Assembly (NCBI GenBank): GCA_022615965.1
Contig: JAKEGG010000019.1
Coordinates: 1-56,060, forward strand
DNA from: Fusobacteriota bacterium
Lineage (GTDB): Bacteria; Bacillota; TC1
Length of the DNA stretch: 56,060 nucleotides
Direction: 5' to 3'
Part shown: positions 1-8,850 of the stretch, in pieces
How positions within the stretch are numbered: the stretch's first letter is position 1
How the letters are laid out: every line of letters begins with the position of its first letter
The notes under the pieces: model-generated
What the model was told of the DNA's origin: nothing
The model's input: only the letters and a program-made list of their open reading frames with translations
Database searches by the model: none
Position numbers and translations under genes: made by a program

Positions 1-563
1 AAATATATTAAGATATGATCGAACATGTAATCAAAAAAGACATACCAGATGAATTGATAGATGAAGACACCAAATATCATATCAATCCAACAGGAAGATT
101 TGTTATAGGTGGACCATTAGGAGATACAGGATTAACTGGCAGAAAAATTATTGTTGATACTTATGGTGGTGCAGCTTCACACGGTGGAGGAGCTTTTAGT
201 GGTAAAGATCCAACTAAGGTAGATAGATCAGCAGCTTATGCTGCAAGATATGTTGCTAAAAATATTGTTGCAGCTGGCTTAGCAGACAGATGTGAGATAC
301 AGTTATCTTATGCAATTGGAATAGCAAAACCAATTTCAGTTTTTGTAGATACCTATGAAACAGGAAGATTGCCAGATGATAGGATCGTAGAAATAATCAA
401 TGAGCATTTTGATTTAAAACCAGCAGCTATTATCAGACATTTTGATTTAAGACGACCTTTATATAAAAATACTGCAGCTTATGGTCATTTTGGCAGAGAA
501 GACCTTGACTTGCCATGGGAAAAAGCTGATAAAGCGGATATATTAAAAGCATATCTTGATTAG
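1..563 (+). CDS. metK: S-adenosylmethionine synthetase, C-terminal part (cut by window start, possible frameshift)
   Basis: MetK makes S-adenosylmethionine from methionine and ATP in the cytoplasm. The visible part (ATG at 15 onward, 182 residues) covers the C-terminal half and carries family signatures: [47 protein letters not shown] and the end motif AAYGHFGRE. The protein is normally close to 400 residues, so the N-terminal half lies outside the window. The ATG at 15 is not a true start, because MetK has no break there. An in-frame TAA sits at 9-11, while frame 1 reads KYIK up to about base 12, which would join well to MIEHVIK if one base were added. This looks like a one-base deletion or a sequence error at the very edge. 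The family assignment is certain; the integrity of the gene is not. Confidence 0.9.
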
Positions 564-1301
564 GTGGTGATTAAAATTAAGAATATTGGAAGGAACCTTT
601 ACATCAATAATATTGCTAGTAACAGGTGCCAGATGATCGCCCAGGAAGCCTCTTTTAGTAGTGGCTTTGGTAAAAATGACACTAAGGTAGCATTACCCTT
701 TTATCTGGTAAAGGAAAGGTTGTATTCTGCTCTTACTCAAATTTTATTAGTAGGAGGAGAGTATCCTTCGTATGGGTTGATCAATGTACAAAGTGAGGAT
801 AAGGGGATCATCGAAGAGGTTTGCAGATGTTTTCTGGAACTAGGCAATAAACTGGATATCAACTTTGATTTCAATATTCAAGTAGTAAAAAGCATATCAA
901 CTTCCTTTATTATTTCCTTATATTCATTTGCAGAACTTGAAGACCTAAAATTAAACAAGACAAGTGAAGGTCAATGGATATATTTAGCTAAGCTAAAAAA
1001 TGAAAAAACAAGCTTTGAAGACGATTTGTTTTTTGAACTGGAGTTTATCAAGGATATAGCTTCTTCCAAAGGAATATCAGAATCCTACTTATTAAGGGAT
1101 GAGTCTATAAATAAAGGACTAAAAAACCTTATGAAGACACAGGATTGCTTCTTCATAGAAGGTAATCATAGTGAAGATACTTTGAAAAAATTCAGACGTG
1201 GAACAGGATTACTTATTATTTCACCATACAAGCTTTTAAGAACTGATGATAAAAGTGTGGAAATTCAGGAAATAGGTAGTGTATTTAATAAAAGCATATA
1301 A
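564..1301 (+). CDS. Uncharacterised protein, possibly a diverged PurM/HypE (AIR synthase)-like protein
   Basis: This 245-residue protein starts with GTG directly after the metK stop (TAG then GTG), so it is probably translationally coupled to metK. I do not recognise it firmly. Residues about 30-110 (FSSGFGKNDTKVALPFYLV, then an Ala/Leu-rich helix ending LLVGGEYP, then GLINVQSE) follow the pattern of a family of HypE/PurM-like proteins. In those, a Gly-rich stretch is followed by VKVP..VGRFTARVALMEVL.VGA. The Asp and Gly residues used for ATP binding in true AIR synthases are mostly absent here, so any nucleotide-binding role is doubtful. There are no membrane segments or signal peptide. A terminator hairpin follows the stop. 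The coding call is secure; the family link is a weak pattern match. Confidence 0.6.
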   Translation: MVIKIKNIGRNLYINNIASNRCQMIAQEASFSSGFGKNDTKVALPFYLVKERLYSALTQILLVGGEYPSYGLINVQSEDKGIIEEVCRCFLELGNKLDINFDFNIQVVKSISTSFIISLYSFAELEDLKLNKTSEGQWIYLAKLKNEKTSFEDDLFFELEFIKDIASSKGISESYLLRDESINKGLKNLMKTQDCFFIEGNHSEDTLKKFRRGTGLLIISPYKLLRTDDKSVEIQEIGSVFNKSI

Positions 1302-1303
1302 AA

Positions 1304-1328
1304 AAAGGAAGATTTTTAATCTTCCTTT
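1304..1328. terminator. Bidirectional Rho-independent terminator between convergent genes
   Basis: A perfect 10-bp stem (AAAGGAAGAT at 1304-1313, ATCTTCCTTT at 1319-1328) has a 5-nt loop, with A-rich sequence before it and T-rich sequence after it. It serves the gene ending at 1301 and, read in reverse, the TM2 gene, whose stop codon lies in the loop. Confidence 0.8.
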
Positions 1329-1540
1329 ATCCATTTAGTCAGGAAATTACCTGATTTATCTGTAAAGCTGCCAATTATTATCATAATTAAATCCATGATC
1401 CAGCCTATTCCAAAAAATCCAGCTGTTATCAGCCAGATAACTCCTGTACCTATCTTACCAACATAGAACCTATGTAGTCCGAATTCACCTAAGAATATAC
1501 ATAAAAGTAAAGTTATAAGTCTTGATTTGTTTGATTCCAT
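1316..1540 (-). CDS. TM2-domain small membrane protein
   Basis: This 74-residue protein starts at the ATG reading 1540-1538, chosen because AAGGAGAT lies a few bases upstream. A longer open frame to 1657 exists but has no ribosome site and would add an unlikely N-terminus. The sequence is typical of the TM2 family: a charged start (MESNKSR), a first hydrophobic helix with [14 protein letters not shown], a Gly-rich turn, and a second helix containing [14 protein letters not shown], then a charged tail. TM2 proteins are two-helix inner-membrane proteins whose role in bacteria is mostly unknown. The gene stands alone on the minus strand, head to head with the pyr operon, with the pyr promoter upstream of it. 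Family assignment is confident; function is not. Confidence 0.85.
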   Translation of the reverse strand: MESNKSRLITLLLCIFLGEFGLHRFYVGKIGTGVIWLITAGFFGIGWIMDLIMIIIGSFTDKSGNFLTKWIKED

Positions 1541-1610
1541 TAAAGATCTCCTTAAAAATATATAATAATAATAAAGTAAAAAAATCTTTAAAGCAATAGT
1601 CAATAAAGAA

Positions 1611-1639
1611 TTGACAAGGTACTGGATTAATAGTAATAT
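1611..1639 (+). promoter_or_regulatory. Sigma-A-type promoter of the pyr operon
   Basis: A perfect -35 TTGACA (1611-1616), a 17-bp spacer and -10 TAATAT (1634-1639) place transcription start near 1646. That leaves a leader of about 140 nt before pyrR, which holds the PyrR attenuator. Confidence 0.85.
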
Positions 1640-1654
1640 ACAAATAGTACAAAA

Positions 1655-1772
1655 CATCTTTAAATTGGTACGAGAGACTAAAAAGATGATATGAATATAA
1701 TATTTATTGCAGCTGCTAGATTTACAAGAATACTATAGTCTATCTGATTTGTTAGTCAGATAGACTTTTTTT
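1655..1772 (+). promoter_or_regulatory. PyrR-dependent transcription attenuator of the pyr operon
   Basis: Three mutually exclusive parts can be seen. (1) A PyrR-binding anti-antiterminator: outer stem CATCTTT (1655-1661) with AAAGATG (1682-1688), inner stem TTGGT with ACTAA, and loop ACGAGAG at 1670-1676, which matches the NGNGAG core of the known PyrR-binding loop. (2) An antiterminator: AGACTA (1675-1680) can pair with TAGTCT (1736-1741), overlapping both other structures. (3) A terminator: an 11-bp perfect stem (1737-1747 with 1756-1766) followed by a T run at 1767-1772. By analogy with Bacillus, UMP-bound PyrR would stabilise the first hairpin and let the terminator form. Structure is visible in the sequence; regulation is inferred from the known family. 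Confidence 0.85.
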
Positions 1773-1785
1773 ATGGGAGGCAGAA

Positions 1786-2352
1786 ATGAAAAAATATGTT
1801 GAAAAAGCAATAATCATGGATGAGGAACAGATGGACAGAGCCATAAAAAGAATTACTCATGAAATCCTGGAGAAAAATAAATCCTTGGATAATGCGGTTA
1901 TTCTAGGCATCAGAACCAGAGGAGTGCCATTAGCAGAAAGGCTAAAAAAGGCAATGCAGGAAATACATAATATCGATATTCCAATAGGAGTACTGGATAT
2001 CAACCTTTATAGAGATGACCTTACAGCTTTAACTGAACAACCAGTTATCTACCAAACTATTATTCCAGATGGAGTTAAGGGGAAAAAAATAATCCTGGTT
2101 GATGATGTTCTTTATACTGGAAGAACAATCAGAGCAGCACTGGACTCAGTGATAGATTTAGGTAGACCAGAAAATATCCAGCTGGTTGTTTTGATAGACA
2201 GAGGACATAGGGAGCTACCGATCAGAGCAGATTATGTTGGTAAAAATGTTCCTACTTCCAGAAGAGAAAAAATAGTGGTAATGCTAAAAGAAATGGATGG
2301 AACTGACAAAGTTATGATTCATGAACTTGCTGATGAGGAGAAAACATGTTAA
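1786..2352 (+). CDS. pyrR: PyrR bifunctional regulator / uracil phosphoribosyltransferase
   Basis: PyrR is an RNA-binding attenuation protein that senses UMP/UTP, and in many bacteria it also has uracil phosphoribosyltransferase activity. The 188-residue length is typical. The PRPP-binding loop is seen as [12 protein letters not shown], and other family blocks are [38 protein letters not shown] and NVPTSRRE. The ATG at 1786 follows GGGAGG at 1775-1780. It is the first gene after the attenuator and overlaps pyrB by 7 bases, so it would autoregulate the whole operon. Identification is very secure from sequence and context. Confidence 0.97.
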   Translation: MKKYVEKAIIMDEEQMDRAIKRITHEILEKNKSLDNAVILGIRTRGVPLAERLKKAMQEIHNIDIPIGVLDINLYRDDLTALTEQPVIYQTIIPDGVKGKKIILVDDVLYTGRTIRAALDSVIDLGRPENIQLVVLIDRGHRELPIRADYVGKNVPTSRREKIVVMLKEMDGTDKVMIHELADEEKTC

Positions 2353-3281
2353 AATATAAGGATTTACTTGGACTAAGGAATATTACTAAAGAAGAAATAG
2401 ATGAAATACTGGAAACAGCCATTCCTATGAAGGATATTATCAAAAGAGATATTAAAAAGGTGCCTACTTTAAGAGGAAAATCTATGGCAACCCTCTTTTT
2501 TGAAAATAGCACCAGAACCAAATCATCCTTTGAAATAGCAGCTAAATATTTAAGCGCTGATTGCACTAATCTTGCTGTTAGCACCAGCAGTGTACAAAAA
2601 GGTGAAACCTTGATCGATACAGCAAAGACTCTTGAAGTGATGGGTATCGAGCTTTTTGTAATGCGACATGGAGCCAGTGGAGCACCTCATTTCCTGGGCA
2701 GAAATACAAAAGCAAGAATCGTCAATGCTGGAGATGGTATGAATGAACATCCAACTCAAGGCTTGCTGGATATGTATACCATGAAGGATAAAAAAGGTGA
2801 TCTATCAAATCTTACAGTAACGATTTTAGGAGACGTTGCTCATAGCAGAGTAGCTAGAAGCAATATCTGGGGTTTAATAAAATATGGCACTAAAGTAAGA
2901 GTAGTCGCTCCTGAAACCTTGATTCCTGTAGAATTACAAAAAATGGGAGTAGAGGTCTATACAGACGTAGATAAAGCTTTAAAGGGAACAGATGTAGTTA
3001 ATGTGTTAAGACTTCAAAAAGAAAGACAGTCCAGCGGTTTGTTACCTAGTCTGTCAGAATACAACAAATTCTGGGGACTAACAGAAAAAAGATTGGAGCT
3101 TTTGAATTCTGATGCCATTATCATGCATCCTGGTCCAATGAACAGAGGTGTAGAAATCATGCCAGAAGTATATGAAAATCCTAATTCAGTTGTAGATGAA
3201 CAGGTAACCAATGGTGTTGCTGTCAGAATGGCAATACTATTTCTTATGATGGGAGGTAAAGGTAGTGAAGATATTAATTAA
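2346..3281 (+). CDS. pyrB: Aspartate carbamoyltransferase catalytic subunit
   Basis: PyrB joins carbamoyl phosphate and aspartate to give carbamoyl aspartate, the first committed step of pyrimidine synthesis. The protein has 311 residues, the usual length for the catalytic chain. The carbamoyl-phosphate motif STRTKSSFE, the HxxS-type HPTQ block ([12 protein letters not shown]) and [11 protein letters not shown] are present. The start overlaps the end of pyrR and follows GAGGAG. No pyrI regulatory-chain gene follows, so the enzyme is probably an unregulated trimer as in Bacillus (inference). carA/carB are not in the window, so carbamoyl phosphate is made elsewhere. Confidence 0.97.
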   Translation: MLKYKDLLGLRNITKEEIDEILETAIPMKDIIKRDIKKVPTLRGKSMATLFFENSTRTKSSFEIAAKYLSADCTNLAVSTSSVQKGETLIDTAKTLEVMGIELFVMRHGASGAPHFLGRNTKARIVNAGDGMNEHPTQGLLDMYTMKDKKGDLSNLTVTILGDVAHSRVARSNIWGLIKYGTKVRVVAPETLIPVELQKMGVEVYTDVDKALKGTDVVNVLRLQKERQSSGLLPSLSEYNKFWGLTEKRLELLNSDAIIMHPGPMNRGVEIMPEVYENPNSVVDEQVTNGVAVRMAILFLMMGGKGSEDIN

Positions 3282-4554
3282 AGGTGGCAAAATCATCGAC
3301 CCCAAAAACTCAGTTGAAGGAATTTATGATTTATTGATTGAAGATGGGAAAATCAAGGAAATAGGCGATAATATTGCAACAGATAGTCAGGATATTGAAA
3401 TAATCGATGCTTCAGGCAAACTGGTTTTTCCAGGGCTTATTGATATGCATGTTCATTTACGAGAACCAGGTCTAGAACATAAGGAGACTATTCAAACTGG
3501 ACTTCAAGCTGCAGCCAAGGGAGGGTTTACTACTGTTGCTTGTATGCCTAATACTAAACCAGCAATAGATGATAGAACGATCGTTGAAGCTTTAGATAGA
3601 AAAGCCAGAGGTGAAAAAATAAACTTAAAAGTTATAGGGGCGGCAACTAAAAATATAGATACTGATCAGCTAACTGAAATGGGTGACCTAAAGGAAGCTG
3701 GGATAGTTGCAATCAGCAATGATGGTAAACCTGTTAAAAATGCTTATATAACCAGAAGAGTATTAGAATATGCTAAACAATTTGATTTAATATTAATTGA
3801 ACATTGTGAAGATGAAAGCCTGGCTAATGGAGGTTTTATTCATGAAGGTTATTACTCAACTATTTTAGGATTAAAGGGAATTCCTAGAGAATCTGAAGAC
3901 TTGATCGTAGCCAGAGACATTGCATTGGCCCAAATGACTGATGCTAAAGTACATATTGCGCATATCAGCAGCAAAAACTCAGTAGAACTAGTAAGAGAAG
4001 GTAAAAGGAAAGGTATCAAGGTTACAGCAGAGGTTACACCTCAGCATCTAGTACTAACTGATGCAGCTGTTGAAGGTTTTGATACCTCAACTAAAATAAA
4101 TCCTCCACTAAGAAGTGAAGAGGACAGAATAGCCTTGATTGAAGGCTTACAGGATGGAACTATAGATATCATTGCTACTGACCATGCTCCTCATGCCAGA
4201 TATGAGAAAGAAGTGGAATATGCTTATGCTCCATTTGGAGCTGTGGGACTGGAAACTGCTCTTGCCTTGATCAACACTAAGCTGGTTAAAGAAGGTGTGA
4301 TTTCTTATAGTCAACTAGTGGGAAAAATGGCTAATAGGCCAGGAGAAATTTTCAAACTAGGTGGAGATCTGTCAATAGGTTCAAATGCAGATGTAATAGT
4401 ATTTGATCCAGATAAAAAATGGACAGTTGATCCTGATAAATTTTATTCTATGGGTAAAAATACTCCGTTTAAAGGTTGGGAGCTTGAAGGAGAGGTTGTT
4501 CATACTATCTGCAAGGGGGAGTTTGCTTTAAAGGATGGAAAGGTAACTGAATAA
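3265..4554 (+). CDS. pyrC: Dihydroorotase (class I)
   Basis: PyrC cyclises carbamoyl aspartate to dihydroorotate. The 429-residue protein has the zinc motif DMHVHLREPG, the segment GGFTTVACMPNT, and the later metal and substrate blocks EHCED, HIAHISS and ATDHAPHA. Its length and motifs fit the long class I type found in Firmicutes. The start is GTG at 3265 inside the last codons of pyrB (17-base overlap), with GGGAGG eight bases upstream. Its TAA shares one base with the ATG of pyrK, so the two genes are tightly coupled. Confidence 0.96.
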   Translation: MKILIKGGKIIDPKNSVEGIYDLLIEDGKIKEIGDNIATDSQDIEIIDASGKLVFPGLIDMHVHLREPGLEHKETIQTGLQAAAKGGFTTVACMPNTKPAIDDRTIVEALDRKARGEKINLKVIGAATKNIDTDQLTEMGDLKEAGIVAISNDGKPVKNAYITRRVLEYAKQFDLILIEHCEDESLANGGFIHEGYYSTILGLKGIPRESEDLIVARDIALAQMTDAKVHIAHISSKNSVELVREGKRKGIKVTAEVTPQHLVLTDAAVEGFDTSTKINPPLRSEEDRIALIEGLQDGTIDIIATDHAPHARYEKEVEYAYAPFGAVGLETALALINTKLVKEGVISYSQLVGKMANRPGEIFKLGGDLSIGSNADVIVFDPDKKWTVDPDKFYSMGKNTPFKGWELEGEVVHTICKGEFALKDGKVTE

Positions 4555-5321
4555 TGATTTATAAGGAGATTGGAAAAGTCCTTGAAAATAAAGCATTGAT
4601 CAAGGACTCAATATACCTGATTACTATTGATTTGCAAAATATTGCCAAAGAAGCCTTGCCAGGACAGTTTGTAGAAATCAAAACAGGTGACTTACCTTTG
4701 CTGAGAAAACCTATCAGTATATTTGATGTTGATAAAAATAACGGACTAGTATCTTTGCTTTATCAAGTAAGAGGCAAGGGTACAAAAAATCTTTCTGGCT
4801 TTAAGTCAGGTGAATACATAGATATTATTGGTCCATTAGGCAATGGCTTTACTATTGATAAAAAAGAACAAGAAATACTATTGGTAGGCGGAGGAATTGG
4901 TATAGCTCCATTGTATTATCTGGGAAAAGAACTTAAGTCTAAAGGAAATAGCCTTAAGTTTATCTTAGGTTACAGCTGTAAGGATGAATCCTATGCTGTT
5001 GATTTCTTTAGGCAAGTTGCAGAGGTTGAAATCAGTACTATGGATGGAAGCCTGGGCTGTAAAGGTCATGTTGGGAGAATAGTTGAAAAACTTGATATCA
5101 GCAAGGTAACTGCAATATATGCCTGTGGGCCAGAACCTATGCTAAAATATCTTAAGAAGTTTGAGCAAGAGGTAGACCTTGAGCTTTCCTTAGAAGCCTA
5201 CATGGGTTGTGGACTAGGAGCTTGTATTAGTTGTGTCTGTGAAAAAACTGATGGTTCCTATGCCAGGGTATGTAAGGATGGACCTGTATTTAAAGGGAAG
5301 GAGATTTCTTTTAATGAATAA
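4554..5321 (+). CDS. pyrK: Dihydroorotate dehydrogenase electron transfer subunit
   Basis: PyrK is the FAD and [2Fe-2S] subunit that passes electrons from dihydroorotate on PyrD to NAD+. The protein has 255 residues. The FAD-binding block (about residues 48-60, PLLRKPISIFDV) and the nucleotide-binding GGGIGIAPLYYL are seen, followed by CGPEPMLKYLK. A C-terminal cysteine cluster, MGCGLGACISCVCE with a later VCKDGPVF, holds the [2Fe-2S] centre. Its presence beside pyrD defines the class 1B enzyme of Firmicutes. The ATG overlaps the pyrC stop by one base. Confidence 0.95.
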   Translation: MIYKEIGKVLENKALIKDSIYLITIDLQNIAKEALPGQFVEIKTGDLPLLRKPISIFDVDKNNGLVSLLYQVRGKGTKNLSGFKSGEYIDIIGPLGNGFTIDKKEQEILLVGGGIGIAPLYYLGKELKSKGNSLKFILGYSCKDESYAVDFFRQVAEVEISTMDGSLGCKGHVGRIVEKLDISKVTAIYACGPEPMLKYLKKFEQEVDLELSLEAYMGCGLGACISCVCEKTDGSYARVCKDGPVFKGKEISFNE

Positions 5322-6222
5322 ACTGCATTGTGACCTTGGTAAATTAATACTAAAAAATCCGGTAACTGTAGCATCAGGTACCTTTGGTTCAGGTAAGGAA
5401 TTCAAAGATTTCTATGATTTATCTCAGCTGGGAGGAATTATGGTAAAAGGAACAACACTTCTGCCTAGAAGGGGCAACCAGCCTCAAAGACTAGTAGAAA
5501 CGGCAGGTGGGGTAATTAACTCTATTGGACTGGCTAATGGTGGTGTAGATGACTTTTTAAACAATATCTTGCCAGAGGCAAAAGATTATGGAACGGCTAT
5601 CATAGTCAATATTTCCGGGGATACTACAGATGATTATGGAAGAATGGCTGAAAAACTCAGCGTACCTGGAGTTGCTGCTTTAGAAGTAAATATATCCTGT
5701 CCTAATGTCAAACATGGAGGCATAGCCTTTGGGACAGTACCTGATATGGCTAGAGAAGTGGCGACAATGGTAAAAAATAATACAGATCTACCGGTTATTA
5801 TGAAGCTTTCACCTAATGTGACCAATATTGCTGAGATGGGTGCAGCTGTTGAATCTGGTGGTGCTGATATTATTTCTATGATCAATACCCTGATAGGAAT
5901 GGCAATAGATATAAAAAATAGAAAACCAATAATTAAACATATCATGGGTGGTTATTCAGGACCACCCATCAAACCAGTAGCCTTAAGAATGGTTTATCAG
6001 GTTTACAAAACAGTTAAAATACCAATCATTGGTATGGGGGGCATAATGAATACAGAAGATGCCATAGAGTTTATTATGGCTGGTGCCAGTGCAGTTAGTG
6101 TTGGTACAGCAAATTTTGTCGACCCATATACCCCATTAAATATCATTCAAGGCTTAAATAAATATGTAGAGGAAAATGGATTAAGCTCCTATAAGGAGAT
6201 AATCGGAGCAGTCCACAGATAG
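5314..6222 (+). CDS. pyrD: Dihydroorotate dehydrogenase, class 1B catalytic subunit
   Basis: PyrD oxidises dihydroorotate to orotate using FMN. The ATG at 5314 is chosen because AAGGAG lies about 8-10 bases upstream and the protein then begins MNKLHCDLGKLILKNPVTVASG, the usual PyrD start. An upstream ATG at 5233 would add 27 unrelated residues inside pyrK. The protein has 302 residues. Visible motifs are NISGDTTDDYG, EVNISCPNVKHGG (with the class 1B active-site Cys), IMKLSPNVT and IGMGGI. It overlaps pyrK by 8 bases, and the two subunits form a heterotetramer in characterised homologues. Confidence 0.96.
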   Translation: MNKLHCDLGKLILKNPVTVASGTFGSGKEFKDFYDLSQLGGIMVKGTTLLPRRGNQPQRLVETAGGVINSIGLANGGVDDFLNNILPEAKDYGTAIIVNISGDTTDDYGRMAEKLSVPGVAALEVNISCPNVKHGGIAFGTVPDMAREVATMVKNNTDLPVIMKLSPNVTNIAEMGAAVESGGADIISMINTLIGMAIDIKNRKPIIKHIMGGYSGPPIKPVALRMVYQVYKTVKIPIIGMGGIMNTEDAIEFIMAGASAVSVGTANFVDPYTPLNIIQGLNKYVEENGLSSYKEIIGAVHR

Positions 6223-6231
6223 GAGGTTAAT

Positions 6232-6948
6232 ATGAAAGCTAAGGAAAGACTTATTGTTGCATTAGATGTTGATACGAAAGAGGAAGTAGAGTTTTTAGTT
6301 AATGAATTAAAAGATGATATAGGTATGTTTAAAGTAGGCTTACAACTTTATACTAGTATGGGTAATGAAATTATCAGCTATATCAAATCAAGAGGAGGAA
6401 AAATTTTTCTTGATTTAAAACTACATGATATACCTAATACAGTAAGCGAGACTGTCAGAGTATTAACAAAACAAGGTGTAGACATGATGAATGTTCATAG
6501 TCAGGGAGGTTTTGAAATGATGAGACTGGCTAAGGAAACATCACTTAAAACAGCTGCTGAGCTAGGGATAGAAGCACCACAGTTAATAGCAGTAACTATA
6601 CTTACCAGCCTTGGGGATGAAGAAGTGGAAAAAATCGGCTATAATAAATCTTCAAAAGAAATGGTTGAACATTTAGGTGTGCTTACTAAAGAAGCAGGAT
6701 TAGATGGGGTGGTTTGTTCTCCTCTTGAAGCAGGGATAATCAAAGATGCTTGTGGGGATAAATTTATTACAGTAACACCTGGCGTAAGACCTCTTGGGGA
6801 AGATGTAGGAGATCAAAAACGTATTACTACTCCCAAAAAAGCTATTGAGGGAGGATCAACCTATATTGTTGTAGGAAGACCGATTACCAAAGCAGAAAAT
6901 GTTAAAGTAGCAGCCAAAAAAATTGTGGCTGAAATGGAAAATCTATAA
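6232..6948 (+). CDS. pyrF: Orotidine 5'-phosphate decarboxylase
   Basis: PyrF converts OMP to UMP. The 238-residue protein contains the signature FLDLKLHDIPNTV with its catalytic Lys/Asp array, an N-terminal LIVALDVDT strand, and the phosphate-binding end TPGVRP and VVGRPIT. It starts at an ATG after AGGAGG, nine bases after pyrD. Its placement ahead of pyrE gives the last two steps of the pathway in reverse order, common in Firmicute pyr operons. Confidence 0.97.
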   Translation: MKAKERLIVALDVDTKEEVEFLVNELKDDIGMFKVGLQLYTSMGNEIISYIKSRGGKIFLDLKLHDIPNTVSETVRVLTKQGVDMMNVHSQGGFEMMRLAKETSLKTAAELGIEAPQLIAVTILTSLGDEEVEKIGYNKSSKEMVEHLGVLTKEAGLDGVVCSPLEAGIIKDACGDKFITVTPGVRPLGEDVGDQKRITTPKKAIEGGSTYIVVGRPITKAENVKVAAKKIVAEMENL

Positions 6949-6961
6949 AAAGGAGAATATT

Positions 6962-7540
6962 ATGAGATTATCAACTGAAGAAATTAAAAAAATATTTATT
7001 GATTCTGGAGCTCTTTTAGAGGGTCACTTCAGATTAACCTCAGGCAGACATAGCGACAGATATATTCAGTGTGCCAGAGTATTGATGGAGCCTAAATACA
7101 CTGCAGCTTTATGTTCTCATTTAGCAGAAGCCTTCAAAGACAAGGAGGTTGATATAGTTGTGGGTCCAGCTATGGGTGGCATAGTGATTTCCTATGAAAT
7201 GGCTAGACAGCTTGGAGTTCCATCACTATTTACTGAAAGAGTAGATGGAAAAATGACTTTAAGAAGAAATTTTGAAATCGAAAAAGGACAAAAGGTACTG
7301 GTAGTAGAAGATGTTGTTACTACTGGAGGCAGTGTCAAGGAAGTGATCGATATTGTAAAAGAAAAAGGTGGAGAAGTAGTTGGAGTTGCTTTGTTGGTGG
7401 ATAGAAGCAATGGTAAAGTAGACTTAGGTACAACAATAGAAGCTTGTCTTTCTATGGATGTAGTTTCATATGAAGAAAGGGAATGTCCTCTATGTAAAGA
7501 AGGTAAACCAATTGTTAAGCCAGGTAGCAGAGCTAATTAA
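6962..7540 (+). CDS. pyrE: Orotate phosphoribosyltransferase
   Basis: PyrE attaches ribose phosphate from PRPP to orotate. The ATG at 6962 is preferred because AAAAGGAG precedes it; an upstream GTG-type start would extend into pyrF. The 192-residue protein has the PRPP motif VLVVEDVVTTGGSVKE, the N-terminal GHFRLTSGRHSD block and a cysteine-containing tail (ECPLCKEGKP). That tail is typical of the longer PyrE group in clostridia and archaea. It is the last pyr gene. No clear terminator hairpin follows before the moeA promoter. Confidence 0.96.
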   Translation: MRLSTEEIKKIFIDSGALLEGHFRLTSGRHSDRYIQCARVLMEPKYTAALCSHLAEAFKDKEVDIVVGPAMGGIVISYEMARQLGVPSLFTERVDGKMTLRRNFEIEKGQKVLVVEDVVTTGGSVKEVIDIVKEKGGEVVGVALLVDRSNGKVDLGTTIEACLSMDVVSYEERECPLCKEGKPIVKPGSRAN

Positions 7541-7566
7541 TGTAAACTTTTTCAAAATTTCATTAA

Positions 7567-7595
7567 TTGATTTTGATATTTTACCATATTATAAT
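7567..7595 (+). promoter_or_regulatory. Promoter of the moeA-mobB-fdhA cluster
   Basis: TTGATT (7567-7572), 17-bp spacer and TATAAT (7590-7595) form a good sigma-A-type promoter, with the likely transcript start near 7602, about 20 bases before the moeA ATG. It separates the formate dehydrogenase cluster from the pyr operon. Confidence 0.75.
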
Positions 7596-7623
7596 TAAGA
7601 AAATAAGCTATGAAAAGAGTAGA

Positions 7624-8850
7624 ATGAAAAAATTTATTACTATAGAAGAAGCTAGAAAAATACTTTTTGCTTCTTTGAATGTACTGGACAGTGAAACTAT
7701 AAATATAACTGAAGCCTTAGGTCGAATTGCTAGTGAAGATATCTTCACTAGCATCAATATGCCTAATTTTAGAAAATCTCCCTTTGATGGCTATACCTTA
7801 AGCAGTACCAGAATTATTCAAGCATCTTATAACAGTCCTGTTGATCTACCAGTTGACGGTATCATAGCTGCAGGACAATTTCCAAAAAGTATCAAGGCTG
7901 ATGGCGTATATAAGATAATGACCGGAGGTCTGGTGCCAGATGGTTATGATTGTGTAGTCAAAAAAGAAGATACAGACAAAGGTGATGAGATAGTAAAAAT
8001 CTATAAAGCACATACAACTGGTGAGAATGTGATTTCTATTGGAGAAGACGTTAAGCTGGGAGATAAGGTCATTGAACAGGGAACCGTGATTACACCAGGA
8101 ATAGTTGCCATGCTAACTTCAATCGGATATGAATTTATCCAGGTCTATAAAAATCCTTCAGTTGCTTTGCTGACAACAGGTGATGAAATCATTGAATTAG
8201 GTCAGGAACTAGGGATTGGACAGATATATAACAGCAATAGATATGCACTTGAGGCGTATCTGACAGATTTAAAAACCAAGGTTAGAGATTATGGAATAGC
8301 TAAGGATGACCTAGAAGAATTGAAAGCCAAGCTTTATAGGGCTTTATTAGAGAATGATTTAGTAATAACAACTGGTGGAGTTTCAGTCGGTGACTTTGAT
8401 CATATAGGAGAACTATATGAGTTACTAGGAATAGAAAAGCTTTTTTGGGGTGTACAAATGAAACCAGGGACTCCACTTCTGGCTGGAAAATGGCAGGATA
8501 AATTAGTAATATCTTTACCAGGTTCACCAGCCGCTGGTTTAGTAGCCTTTGAAATCATAGCTGCTCCTGTGATTAGAAAGCTTAAGGGACAAAAAAAGTA
8601 CTTAAAGACTAAACATACAGGGAAAATGATAGTAGATTTTAAGCGAAAAAGAGATATGCCACGTATCTTAAGGGTGATAGTTGAAGATGGGGAAAAAGGC
8701 TATGAAATAAGACTCTCTGGAAAACAAAATGCTGGAGTTCTCCATTCTTTGATCGACTATAATGCTTTGGCTGTTGTAGGTAAATCAGATGAATGCTTGA
8801 AAAAAGGTGATTTAGTAGATTTCTATTTCAATTTTGAGGCTGGTTTTTAA
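7624..8850 (+). CDS. moeA: Molybdopterin molybdenumtransferase
   Basis: MoeA inserts molybdate into adenylylated molybdopterin to form molybdenum cofactor. The ATG at 7624 gives 408 residues, the usual length. A TTG start at 7567 is rejected because it lies inside the promoter. Family blocks are seen: EALGRIASEDI, PFDGYTLSS, IMTGGLVPDG, LLTTGDEI, NSNRYALEA, TTGGVSVGDFDH and PGTPLLAG followed by LPGSPAAG. It overlaps mobB by one base and sits directly upstream of the formate dehydrogenase that needs the cofactor. A tungsten role is also possible, as MoeA homologues serve both metals. Confidence 0.94.
   Translation: MKKFITIEEARKILFASLNVLDSETINITEALGRIASEDIFTSINMPNFRKSPFDGYTLSSTRIIQASYNSPVDLPVDGIIAAGQFPKSIKADGVYKIMTGGLVPDGYDCVVKKEDTDKGDEIVKIYKAHTTGENVISIGEDVKLGDKVIEQGTVITPGIVAMLTSIGYEFIQVYKNPSVALLTTGDEIIELGQELGIGQIYNSNRYALEAYLTDLKTKVRDYGIAKDDLEELKAKLYRALLENDLVITTGGVSVGDFDHIGELYELLGIEKLFWGVQMKPGTPLLAGKWQDKLVISLPGSPAAGLVAFEIIAAPVIRKLKGQKKYLKTKHTGKMIVDFKRKRDMPRILRVIVEDGEKGYEIRLSGKQNAGVLHSLIDYNALAVVGKSDECLKKGDLVDFYFNFEAGF

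Noticed and set aside
1541-1657. Longer N-terminus for the TM2 protein
   Set aside because: No ribosome site there, overlap with the pyr promoter region, and the ATG at 1540 has a good AAGGAGAT site.
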